A stretch of DNA of 28,170 nt from UBA8516 sp035457865 (GTDB taxonomy: Archaea > Thermoproteota > Nitrososphaeria > Nitrososphaerales > Nitrosopumilaceae): contig DATIAR010000008.1 in the NCBI GenBank assembly GCA_035457865.1, forward strand, positions 1 to 28,170. The letters run 5' to 3'. The notes beneath the pieces are model-generated. The model saw only the letters and a program-made list of their open reading frames with translations. It made no database searches and was not told the origin of the DNA. Made by a program: the position numbers and the translations under genes. This document shows, in pieces, positions 15,547-22,638 of this stretch; position 1 is the stretch's first letter, and the number at the start of each line of letters is the position of its first letter.

Positions 15547-15687
15547 ATGCCAAGTATGAAATGTGTATCATGCGGAATAGGATTCTTTTCACCAACAAGT
15601 GCTGAGAAATGCTCACGATGCATGGAAAAAGATCCACATGGAATGGAACATAGTCACGATTCTTGTGGTTGTGGACATTCACACTAA
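15547..15687 (+). CDS. 46-residue Cys/His-rich probable metal-binding protein
   Basis: A short gene starting at ATG 15547 and ending in TAA. The protein has CVSC (6-9) and CSRC (22-25), a zinc-ribbon spacing, then a tail rich in His and Cys (HGMEHSHDSCGCGHSH, 31-46) that could bind Zn, Ni or Cu. A CAATAAATAG stretch (15517-15526) lies 25 bp before the ATG, the right place for a leaderless promoter. It is divergent from the peroxiredoxin and precedes the complex I operon by 98 bp. The composition is too ordered to be chance. Function unknown: metal storage, a chaperone or a redox-linked regulator are all possible. Confidence 0.75.
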   Translation: MPSMKCVSCGIGFFSPTSAEKCSRCMEKDPHGMEHSHDSCGCGHSH

Positions 15688-15785
15688 ATTCATTTTTTTC
15701 AACTATGTGTTATATGATTTCTAAATAATGAGCAACAAATCATAATATCAGAAATCGATTTTTTAATTAAAGACGATCGGTAACT

Positions 15786-16202
15786 GTGCATAGATTTTTA
15801 TACTCTCCGACCGGCTTTTTAGCTACTTTGGTAGGAGAGGTAGCTGGTAGCTTTAGCCCTGTATTGCTAATGTTTGGATTTGCTATTGTAGCAACAGCGC
15901 CTGCCCTGATTCTTTCTAGAATGATTGCACCAAGACGAAGAAGTAATCCTGTCAAGTTTTTGCCTATGGAGTGTGGTCAAGTTCCAAGTGGTGAAGGGCG
16001 AACTCATTTTATGATGCAGTATTATGCTTATGTTTTGATGTTTGTCGTTTTTGATGTCATGTCAATTTTTCTGTATGCATGGGGAAGTACACTGTTAAAT
16101 CTTCCTAAATCTGCAACTCTTCCAATAATAGCATTTTTAGGAATAATGTTTGCTTCGTTTGCTTTTGCGTTACATCAATCAGGGAGAAGGAACATTTGGT
16201 AA
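15786..16202 (+). CDS. nuoA: Complex I subunit A
   Basis: Membrane subunit at the junction of the membrane and peripheral arms of the respiratory NADH-dehydrogenase-like complex. 138 residues from a GTG start, with three spans (about 23-45, 78-100 and 107-128) and the conserved MECGQVPSGEGR loop after span 1, equivalent to the ECG loop of bacterial NuoA that lines the quinone channel. A TTTTTAATTA stretch about 22 bp upstream is a possible TATA box. First gene of the 11-gene operon; nuoB follows after 46 bp. Confidence 0.9.
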   Translation: MHRFLYSPTGFLATLVGEVAGSFSPVLLMFGFAIVATAPALILSRMIAPRRRSNPVKFLPMECGQVPSGEGRTHFMMQYYAYVLMFVVFDVMSIFLYAWGSTLLNLPKSATLPIIAFLGIMFASFAFALHQSGRRNIW

Positions 16203-16234
16203 GTCTTAAATCAAATAAAACAAGTGATCAAGTC

Positions 16235-16240
16235 AGGAGG
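16235..16240 (+). promoter_or_regulatory. Strong Shine-Dalgarno that fixes the TTG start of nuoB
   Basis: AGGAGG sits 8 nt before the TTG at 16249. No ATG exists near the start of the family homology, so this site decides the start codon. The full-strength match contrasts with the leaderless starts at operon heads. Confidence 0.75.
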
Positions 16241-16248
16241 GACAAGAA

Positions 16249-16764
16249 TTGCAAAAAGAACTGATCTCGTCTCATGCAACAAATGTATTTGTTGGAAAGC
16301 TGGGAGATGTTCTAATTAAAGCAATTGATAAACCACTAGGTTATGCCCTAAATTGGGGTAGACTATGGTCACTTTGGCCAGTGCACATCGAGACAGCATG
16401 TTGTAGCGTAGAGTTTGGAGCTGCATCAGGCCCAAGATATGATGTAGAAAGATTCGGAATCATTGAGGCCTTTGGTTCTTTGAGACAGTGTGATTTGGTT
16501 GTTGTACAAGGAACTATTACAAGAAAAATGGCTCCACGACTCAGAATGGTATATGATCAAATGCCAGATCCGAAATATGTTATCGCCATGGGTGCATGCG
16601 CAATTACTGGAGGCTTGTACTTTGATTCATACAATGTTCTGCCAGGAATTGATGGAGTGATCCCAGTGGATGTCTATGTACCAGGCTGTCCACCTAGACC
16701 TGAAACTCTTATACAAGGATGCATGTTGCTTCAAGAAAAAATTAAGAGAATGAAGGTTAGGTAA
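16249..16764 (+). CDS. nuoB: Complex I subunit B, N2 cluster
   Basis: Peripheral-arm subunit that carries the terminal [4Fe-4S] cluster N2 donating to quinone. 171 residues. The four ligands are the tandem Cys51-Cys52 in ETACCSVE, Cys117 in GACAITGG and Cys147 in VPGCPPRPE. WSLWPVHIETACC is the standard opening of the domain. Starts at TTG 16249 behind an AGGAGG. nuoC begins 2 bp after its stop. Confidence 0.95.
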   Translation: MQKELISSHATNVFVGKLGDVLIKAIDKPLGYALNWGRLWSLWPVHIETACCSVEFGAASGPRYDVERFGIIEAFGSLRQCDLVVVQGTITRKMAPRLRMVYDQMPDPKYVIAMGACAITGGLYFDSYNVLPGIDGVIPVDVYVPGCPPRPETLIQGCMLLQEKIKRMKVR

Positions 16765-16766
16765 TA

Positions 16767-17351
16767 ATGAGTTCTGAAAAAATAATTACTGAAAAATCCA
16801 GTGAAACTGTAGAGACAAAACCAGAGGTTGTCAAAAAAGAAACCGCTCCTATAGTTGAACCAAAATTTGAAAAATCTCTTGCAGAAAAGATAGTTTCTAA
16901 ATTTGGTGCAGAGGTAACAATTGGTTTTATAAAACCAAATCGAATCAGAGTAAACACAAAGAAAGAAAACATTTTAGATGTTGCAACATTCATTCGTGAC
17001 GAATTAAATTTTGATCATGCAGAATCAGTAACAGGTGTAGATTACCCACAATCAAAAGAAATTGAGGTTGTTTATCACTTAGGATCATATACTGAGCCAC
17101 AATTAGCAAAACAAATACTTACTTTAGCAACGCGAGTACCTCGGGAAGACGTTCCAAATCCTGGAAATGATACTACAAGAATGCCTTCTCTTAGGGACGT
17201 TTTCTACAGCGTAGAATTTCATGAAAGAGAATGCTTTGAAATGCTTGGAGTGTATTTCGAAGGACATCCAGATAATAGAAGATTACTTTTGCCAGAAGAC
17301 TGGGCAGACATTCCACCTTTCAGAAAGGATTTCAGCATAAAGGGAAGATAA
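16767..17351 (+). CDS. nuoC: Complex I subunit C
   Basis: The 30-kDa-type subunit, 194 residues, a separate gene rather than a nuoCD fusion. The first 35 residues are charged, low-complexity and Lys/Glu/Thr-rich, probably a disordered lead. The conserved C-terminus is clear: FHERECFEMLGVYFEGHPDNRR and LLLPEDW followed by PPFRKDF. It packs against NuoD and NuoB and has no cofactor. One base separates its TAA from the nuoD ATG. Confidence 0.93.
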   Translation: MSSEKIITEKSSETVETKPEVVKKETAPIVEPKFEKSLAEKIVSKFGAEVTIGFIKPNRIRVNTKKENILDVATFIRDELNFDHAESVTGVDYPQSKEIEVVYHLGSYTEPQLAKQILTLATRVPREDVPNPGNDTTRMPSLRDVFYSVEFHERECFEMLGVYFEGHPDNRRLLLPEDWADIPPFRKDFSIKGR

Positions 17352-17352
17352 T

Positions 17353-18486
17353 ATGACAACATCACTGCCGCCAGGAATTCAACTTGAGAAAGCTGATGAC
17401 AGGATAATGACATTAAATGTTGGCCCACAACATCCAGGTTCTGGACACATGCGACTTATCATCAAAGTTGATGGTGATTACATCATTTCATGTGATCCTG
17501 ATCCAGGATATGTACATCGTGGTGAAGAAAAAATGGCAGAATATAGAAACTACATACAAAACATTCCTCACTTGGAAAGACCAGTAATTCATGACTCTTG
17601 TAACATTTTGTATCCATATTGTCTTGCAGTCGAAGATCTTTTAGGAATTGAAGTTCCAGAACGAGCAAAATACATTCGCGTTATAGCGTCCGAGCTGAAC
17701 CGATGTGTTTACACTCTGTATTGGCTTGCAATTTACGGAATTTTCTTAGGACACTCTACAATGTTCATGTGGCCGGCTGGTGATAGAGAATTATGCATAG
17801 ATCTTTTAGAAGCAATGTCCGGAGCAAGAGTGACACATGCATACTTTGTACCAGGTGGTGTAAGAAACGACGTACCTGCAAACTTTGAAGAAAGGTGTCT
17901 AAGACAAATAGACTACTTCGAAAAAAGACTAAAGGAATATGAAGACATTTTCTATCAGAACCCTGTTTTAAAACAAAGAACAGAGGGAACAGGTGTTTTA
18001 TCAAGAATGGATGCAATAAGACTTGGAACTACAGGCTCTGTTCTTCGTTCTGCTGGTGTGGACTTTGATATTAGAAAGAAAGAACCATACGATGTTTATG
18101 ATAATTTGGATTTCCAAACTCAAGTACTAAAGGAAGGTGACTCATATGCACGATCACGAGTTCCATATCTTGACATGCTTGAGAGCTGTAGAATAATAAA
18201 AGATGCATTAAAGAAGATGCCAAAATCTGGTTCAGTGAGAATAAAACTAAAACCAAATCCAAAAGGTGGGAACGAGGAAGCCTACCGCAGAGTTGAATCT
18301 GGGAGAGGATCTCTTGGCATGTATGTTGTATCTGATGGTAAACCTGAACCATACCGAGTCAAAATAAGCGTTGGTTCATTTAGAAACCTGATTTGCATGC
18401 CATATCTGCTTAAAGGAGAAAAACTTGGAAACATGCCAGCTGTTTATTGGAGTCTAAACTACTGGCCAGTGGAAGCTGATAGATAA
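17353..18486 (+). CDS. nuoD: Complex I subunit D, quinone-site subunit
   Basis: The 49-kDa-type subunit, 377 residues, related to NiFe-hydrogenase large subunits and forming the quinone pocket with NuoB. Clear marks: NVGPQHPGSGHMRL (22-35), PDPGYVHRGEEKMAEYR, ELNRCVYTLYWLA, and the C-terminal PEPYRVKISVGSF. The hydrogenase cysteines are absent, as expected. The loop normally GPQHPxTHG reads GPQHPGSGH, and the segment that normally reads DRLDY(V/L) reads ERPVIHD (75-81), so the usual quinone-coordinating Tyr has no obvious equivalent. Its TAA is followed directly by the nuoH ATG. Confidence 0.93.
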   Translation: MTTSLPPGIQLEKADDRIMTLNVGPQHPGSGHMRLIIKVDGDYIISCDPDPGYVHRGEEKMAEYRNYIQNIPHLERPVIHDSCNILYPYCLAVEDLLGIEVPERAKYIRVIASELNRCVYTLYWLAIYGIFLGHSTMFMWPAGDRELCIDLLEAMSGARVTHAYFVPGGVRNDVPANFEERCLRQIDYFEKRLKEYEDIFYQNPVLKQRTEGTGVLSRMDAIRLGTTGSVLRSAGVDFDIRKKEPYDVYDNLDFQTQVLKEGDSYARSRVPYLDMLESCRIIKDALKKMPKSGSVRIKLKPNPKGGNEEAYRRVESGRGSLGMYVVSDGKPEPYRVKISVGSFRNLICMPYLLKGEKLGNMPAVYWSLNYWPVEADR

Positions 18487-19788
18487 ATGTCAGCTATTGC
18501 ACCAGAATTTAGACTAAGCAGATTTGTAGCATCTCTAACCGACCTTATCTTTTGGGTCATAGTTATATTCACACTAATTGGTTTACCAATTGTACTGATT
18601 ATACTGTTTTATATTGAACTTCCAGTAATCGATGACAAACTACTTACCCCATATCTTGCATTAACTTGGCTGGCAGATCCGTCACGTACGTTGCCTATAA
18701 TAAAATCACTAATGCATACAGACTTTTTCAGAATAGCTGCTTTTCCTGGATTTGGTTTTGCAGCTCTTCTTGCAGCAGGAACAATTTACATAGAAAGAAA
18801 GTTTCTTGCAAAGATGCAGCTTCGTGTAGGGCCACTTTACTGTGGTAAAATAGAAGGAATACTGCAACTTATGGGAGATGGACTAAAACTAATATCAAAA
18901 GAGATCATCATTCCCGCAAAGGCAGACAAACCAATTTTCTGGATTGCTCCACTGTTATTTGTTGGAACCGCAGCCGCTTTTATTTCATTGATCCCAGTTG
19001 CTCCAGGGTGGGTAGTAGCGGATCTAGACGTAGGATTGTTAGCAGTTTTTGCAGTTATTGGATTCTTTCCAATAATCACTATACTCTCATCATGGTCAGC
19101 AAACAGTAAGTTCCCGTTCATCGGTGGAATACGAGCACTTCACCAAATGGTCTCATTTGAGATTCCATTAATTCTGTCACTTCTTGGAATTGTTATTTTG
19201 ACAGGAACATTAAATCTGACTGAAATTGTTGAATCGCAACAACATTACTGGTGGATCATCTTCATGCCAATTGGTGCTATTGTGTTTTTTACTACTATAC
19301 TTGCAGAACTAGAAAGAATTCCGTTTGATCTTCCAGAAGCAGAAAGTGAAATCGTTGCTGGTTGGTTAACAGAATTTTCTGGAATGATGTATGGTTTAGT
19401 TCAACTTGGCTCATATCTTAAACTATATGCATTTGCTGCTTTATTCACGATCTTGTTTTTGGGTGGATGGAACGGTCCAATGGTGTGGCCTCCCTTCCCA
19501 CAAGAAATAATCACAGAGGGAATAAAGATGGGTCCAATCACAATGCATGTACCGGGTCTACCACTATTAGATCAAGAAATGCTAAATGGTACTTTGTGGT
19601 TTACAATTAAAACTATTGGAGTTATACTTGTGATCTTACTACCAAGAGGTGTATTTCCAAGAATTAGAATAGATCTACTTTTGCACACTGGTTGGTACAA
19701 ATTAATTGGATTAGCATTCGTTAACATCTTTATAGCTCTGGCCTTGGTATATGCAGGTGTCTTGGGTCCAGGAGGGTTAATACAATGA
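18487..19788 (+). CDS. nuoH: Complex I subunit H
   Basis: Membrane subunit that links the quinone cavity to the proton-pumping arm. 433 residues, against about 325 in bacteria. The TM1 signature ends in YIERKFLAKMQLRVGP (ERK at 103-105), about 65 residues later than in E. coli. The extra N-terminus holds one more predicted span (about 18-43) and a roughly 35-residue loop. Conserved features downstream: DGLKLISKE, the acidic ELERIPFDLPEAESE loop, and GMMYGL. nuoI starts in a 4-bp overlap (ATGA) behind an AGGAGGG site. Confidence 0.93.
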   Translation: MSAIAPEFRLSRFVASLTDLIFWVIVIFTLIGLPIVLIILFYIELPVIDDKLLTPYLALTWLADPSRTLPIIKSLMHTDFFRIAAFPGFGFAALLAAGTIYIERKFLAKMQLRVGPLYCGKIEGILQLMGDGLKLISKEIIIPAKADKPIFWIAPLLFVGTAAAFISLIPVAPGWVVADLDVGLLAVFAVIGFFPIITILSSWSANSKFPFIGGIRALHQMVSFEIPLILSLLGIVILTGTLNLTEIVESQQHYWWIIFMPIGAIVFFTTILAELERIPFDLPEAESEIVAGWLTEFSGMMYGLVQLGSYLKLYAFAALFTILFLGGWNGPMVWPPFPQEIITEGIKMGPITMHVPGLPLLDQEMLNGTLWFTIKTIGVILVILLPRGVFPRIRIDLLLHTGWYKLIGLAFVNIFIALALVYAGVLGPGGLIQ

Positions 19789-20282
19789 GTAGCGCAGGGG
19801 GAATAATACGAGCTCTTAACTCAGGTGTAAAACACTTGGCAATTAAACGATTCACATTACGTTACCCAGAAGAAAAATTAAAGTTTGTAGGCGATGGTTT
19901 CCAATTTGATCCTCAAACTGGGGTAGGAATTGCGGGTCTAAAGGGGCGACACATATTGTTCCACGACAAGTGCACTGGTTGTCAGCTCTGTGCTATTGCA
20001 TGTGAAGGAATTGCTGAAGCTATAGCTATGGTGAAGGTAAACGAAACTTGGAAACACAACAAGAAAGCAATAATGCCTCAGATTGATTATGGTAAATGTG
20101 TCTTCTGTGGATTGTGTGTAGATGCATGTCCATTTTATGCTCTATACATGACAAATGACTATGAACTTTCTTCATTTAGTAAGGAAGCACTAATCTATAC
20201 GCCATCTCAACTTGCTGTAAATCCAAAAGTAGACCAAGACGTAGAAATAAAAATTGACAAGCGGGGTGCAACACATGGCTGA
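19785..20282 (+). CDS. nuoI: Complex I subunit I, two [4Fe-4S] clusters
   Basis: The 8-Fe ferredoxin subunit passing electrons to N2. 165 residues. Cluster one is CTGCQLCAIACEG (Cys63, 66, 69, 73) and cluster two is CVFCGLCVDACP (Cys105, 108, 111, 115). In the first motif the Pro after the last Cys is replaced by Glu. With no nuoE, F or G nearby, this subunit is the likely entry point for electrons from an unknown donor. AGGAGGG (19770-19776) precedes the ATG by 8 nt, and the stop lies 8 bp inside nuoJ. Confidence 0.93.
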   Translation: MSSAGGIIRALNSGVKHLAIKRFTLRYPEEKLKFVGDGFQFDPQTGVGIAGLKGRHILFHDKCTGCQLCAIACEGIAEAIAMVKVNETWKHNKKAIMPQIDYGKCVFCGLCVDACPFYALYMTNDYELSSFSKEALIYTPSQLAVNPKVDQDVEIKIDKRGATHG

Positions 20283-20787
20283 TGCGGTGTTTCTAGCAAT
20301 CTCTGTCTTAACAATTGGTTCTGCAATAGCTGCACTTGAAATTCGATCAATGATTTATGGTTCCATAGCATTGATGGTTACACTTGCTGGCGTTGCCGGA
20401 TTCTTTTTGCTTTTGGACGCACCATTTGTTGCAATGTTTCAAATCTCTGTTTATGTCGGATCGATTGCTGTGCTTATACTGTTTACTGTGATGCTAGTAC
20501 GACGTGAGCTCATCTTTAACAAAATCGAGGATCCGCGTAGAAGATATGCTGGCATAGGTTTGATGATTGTAATTATGCTTGGAATAGGAACTATCATAAT
20601 TGGTTCTGGAATAAAATCAATGGAAGTTGACGCTCCATCTGTTGACTTTAAAGAAATAGGAAAAGATTTTCTTACATATTATTCCCCAGCACTTGTTGTA
20701 ATGGGGCTGATTTTGACATCTGCAGTAATTGGTGCTTTGACTTTGGCTAGAAGGGAGGATGTTACCAATGAGCAACGAACTGATTGA
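20275..20787 (+). CDS. nuoJ: Complex I subunit J
   Basis: A 170-residue membrane subunit with five hydrophobic spans and the NuoJ hallmark YVGSIAVLILFTVMLV in span 3. The frame is open 21 nt further upstream, but the ATG at 20275 is preceded at the right distance by GGGGTG (20262-20267) and gives the family N-terminus (MADAVFLAISVL), overlapping nuoI by 8 bp. The Fpo/NuoJ homologue is one piece here; some archaea split it. Confidence 0.9.
   Translation: MADAVFLAISVLTIGSAIAALEIRSMIYGSIALMVTLAGVAGFFLLLDAPFVAMFQISVYVGSIAVLILFTVMLVRRELIFNKIEDPRRRYAGIGLMIVIMLGIGTIIIGSGIKSMEVDAPSVDFKEIGKDFLTYYSPALVVMGLILTSAVIGALTLARREDVTNEQRTD
20753..20758 (+). promoter_or_regulatory. Shine-Dalgarno that selects the nuoK start
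   Basis: GGGAGG lies 9 nt before the ATG at 20768. An earlier in-frame ATG at 20759 touches this site and could not use it, so 20768 is preferred. Confidence 0.6.
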
Positions 20788-21073
20788 ATTTGTCCTAGTG
20801 TCAGTGGCACTGTTGGCCATTGGAATATACGGTCTTGCAGTAAAGCGAAATGCGATTAGAATGCTTTTTGCCATAGAGTTGATTGTAAATGCAGCAAATC
20901 TTAACGTAGTTGCATTCTCTAGATTTATTCCAAATAGCCAAGGACAAACACTCGCATTGTTTTCTATAGCTATTGCAGCTGCAGAGGTTGCAGTTGGACT
21001 TGCACTAATCATAGTTGCTTACAGGATGTACAAAAATATCGATATTGCTGATTTCAGGAGCTTGAAAGGATAA
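20768..21073 (+). CDS. nuoK: Complex I subunit K
   Basis: A 101-residue, three-span subunit of the proton-translocating arm. The two membrane glutamates essential in bacterial NuoK are present at Glu37 (LFAIELIVNAANL) and Glu73 (AAAEVAVGL), matching E. coli Glu36 and Glu72. It overlaps the end of nuoJ by 20 bp, and its TAA shares a base with the nuoM ATG (TAATG). Confidence 0.92.
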   Translation: MSNELIEFVLVSVALLAIGIYGLAVKRNAIRMLFAIELIVNAANLNVVAFSRFIPNSQGQTLALFSIAIAAAEVAVGLALIIVAYRMYKNIDIADFRSLKG

Positions 21074-22635
21074 TGGAATATGTATTGTTGCAGGCGGTCT
21101 TTTTACCGCTACTACTGTCGCCTGTAGCTTATTATCTTGGAAGAAAATCTGGACCTAACGCAGCAACTTGGTTTACGTTTGGATTACTACTCTATTGTAC
21201 AACAATAATGATCGCTCCAGTATTATCAGGAACATATGAAGAACACTACCCTTGGACTAAGATGTTTGGAGAATTTGGATTCTTACTTGATGGGCTTGCA
21301 TCACCTTTTGCAATTATAATTTATGTTTTGTCCACAGTGCTTGCAATTTACTCAAAACCATACATGGTTGCAAAAATTACTGAGCAGTTTGAAGAAAAAA
21401 TGCATCACCAGAAACAACTGATAGGTGATGGTCAATCTACTGCAATTATTGAATCATCTGCTCTTAAAGGATATTTGAATAATCAAATTGGAATTTACTT
21501 TGCATTATATCTCGTCTTTGCTATGGGAATGCTTGGAACTGTACTTGCAACCAACCTGATAGAATTTTATGTTTTCTTTGAGGTAATGTTGATTCCTGGT
21601 TTCTTTTTAATTGCATTCTATGGATATGGTGCAAGAAGACGAATCGCACTACTTTTCTTTTTTTGGACTCATGTTGGTGCAGTTGTTTTACTTTTAGGAT
21701 TTTTGGCAATTGGACTTAGTACTGGCAGCTTCAACTTTGTTGATATTAGAGAAGAGGGAATTCCACCAGATGTTCTTGCATTTGCAGCTGTTGCGATAAT
21801 AATTGGACTTGGAGTGAAACTTGCTGCGTTTATTTTCCATATATGGCTTCCATACGCACACGCTGAAGCTCCAACCCCAATAAGTGCACTCTTGTCACCA
21901 GCTATGATCGGAATTGGTGCATACGGAATTTTCAGACTTATAGTTCAACTTTTACCTGGGCAGTACGAACACTTTGCACTATTTCTTAACCTATGGGGAC
22001 TTGCAACTATGCTTTACGGTGGTACTATGGCACTAATGCAAGACGATATCAAGAGATTGTTTGCATATTCTAGTATAAGTCAGATGGGTTATCTGTTATT
22101 TGGAATTGGTTCTGCATCTGCCTTAGGTCTTGCCGGTTCAGAAATGATGTATGTATCACACGGACTTGGTAAAGGATTGCTCTTCATGATGGCTGGTTCC
22201 ATTATACTTCAAGTTGGTACAAGAAGTATGACAAAACTTGGCGGGCTAGCAGGAAAGATGCCAATTACTGCAGTTTGTGCAATGATTGGAGCTCTCACCA
22301 TAATGGGTGTTCCACCAACAAGTGGGTTTATGGGAGAATGGACTCTGTTTTATGGGGCATTACAAACTGCGATACAAGAGGGTTCTACAATTAGAATGGT
22401 TACATTTGGTCTAGGATTAGTTTCTACTGTTATCACCATGTCGTACATTTTATGGATGATGAAGCGTGTATTTTTTGGAAAACTCCCAGAACATCTTTCA
22501 AACACAAAAGAGGCGAGTTGGTATATTACCGCACCAATGATGGTATTGGCAGGATTTACTATTGTGGTGGGAATCTATCCTGATATTTTCTTTAACCAAA
22601 TAATTCCTTTCATGAAAGGAGTGGTAGGAGTTTAG
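21073..22635 (+). CDS. nuoM: Complex I antiporter-like subunit M
   Basis: A 520-residue Mrp-antiporter-like proton channel with about 14 spans. It has the span-5 glutamate in FFEVMLIPGFFLI, the pumping Lys in GVKLAAFIFHIWLP and the conserved YAHAEAPTPISALL loop. Assigned as M by this loop and by length; in this operon M precedes L, whereas bacterial operons run L-M-N. AGGAG (22626-22630) near its 3' end serves nuoL. Confidence 0.9.
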   Translation: MEYVLLQAVFLPLLLSPVAYYLGRKSGPNAATWFTFGLLLYCTTIMIAPVLSGTYEEHYPWTKMFGEFGFLLDGLASPFAIIIYVLSTVLAIYSKPYMVAKITEQFEEKMHHQKQLIGDGQSTAIIESSALKGYLNNQIGIYFALYLVFAMGMLGTVLATNLIEFYVFFEVMLIPGFFLIAFYGYGARRRIALLFFFWTHVGAVVLLLGFLAIGLSTGSFNFVDIREEGIPPDVLAFAAVAIIIGLGVKLAAFIFHIWLPYAHAEAPTPISALLSPAMIGIGAYGIFRLIVQLLPGQYEHFALFLNLWGLATMLYGGTMALMQDDIKRLFAYSSISQMGYLLFGIGSASALGLAGSEMMYVSHGLGKGLLFMMAGSIILQVGTRSMTKLGGLAGKMPITAVCAMIGALTIMGVPPTSGFMGEWTLFYGALQTAIQEGSTIRMVTFGLGLVSTVITMSYILWMMKRVFFGKLPEHLSNTKEASWYITAPMMVLAGFTIVVGIYPDIFFNQIIPFMKGVVGV

Positions 22636-22638
22636 ATT

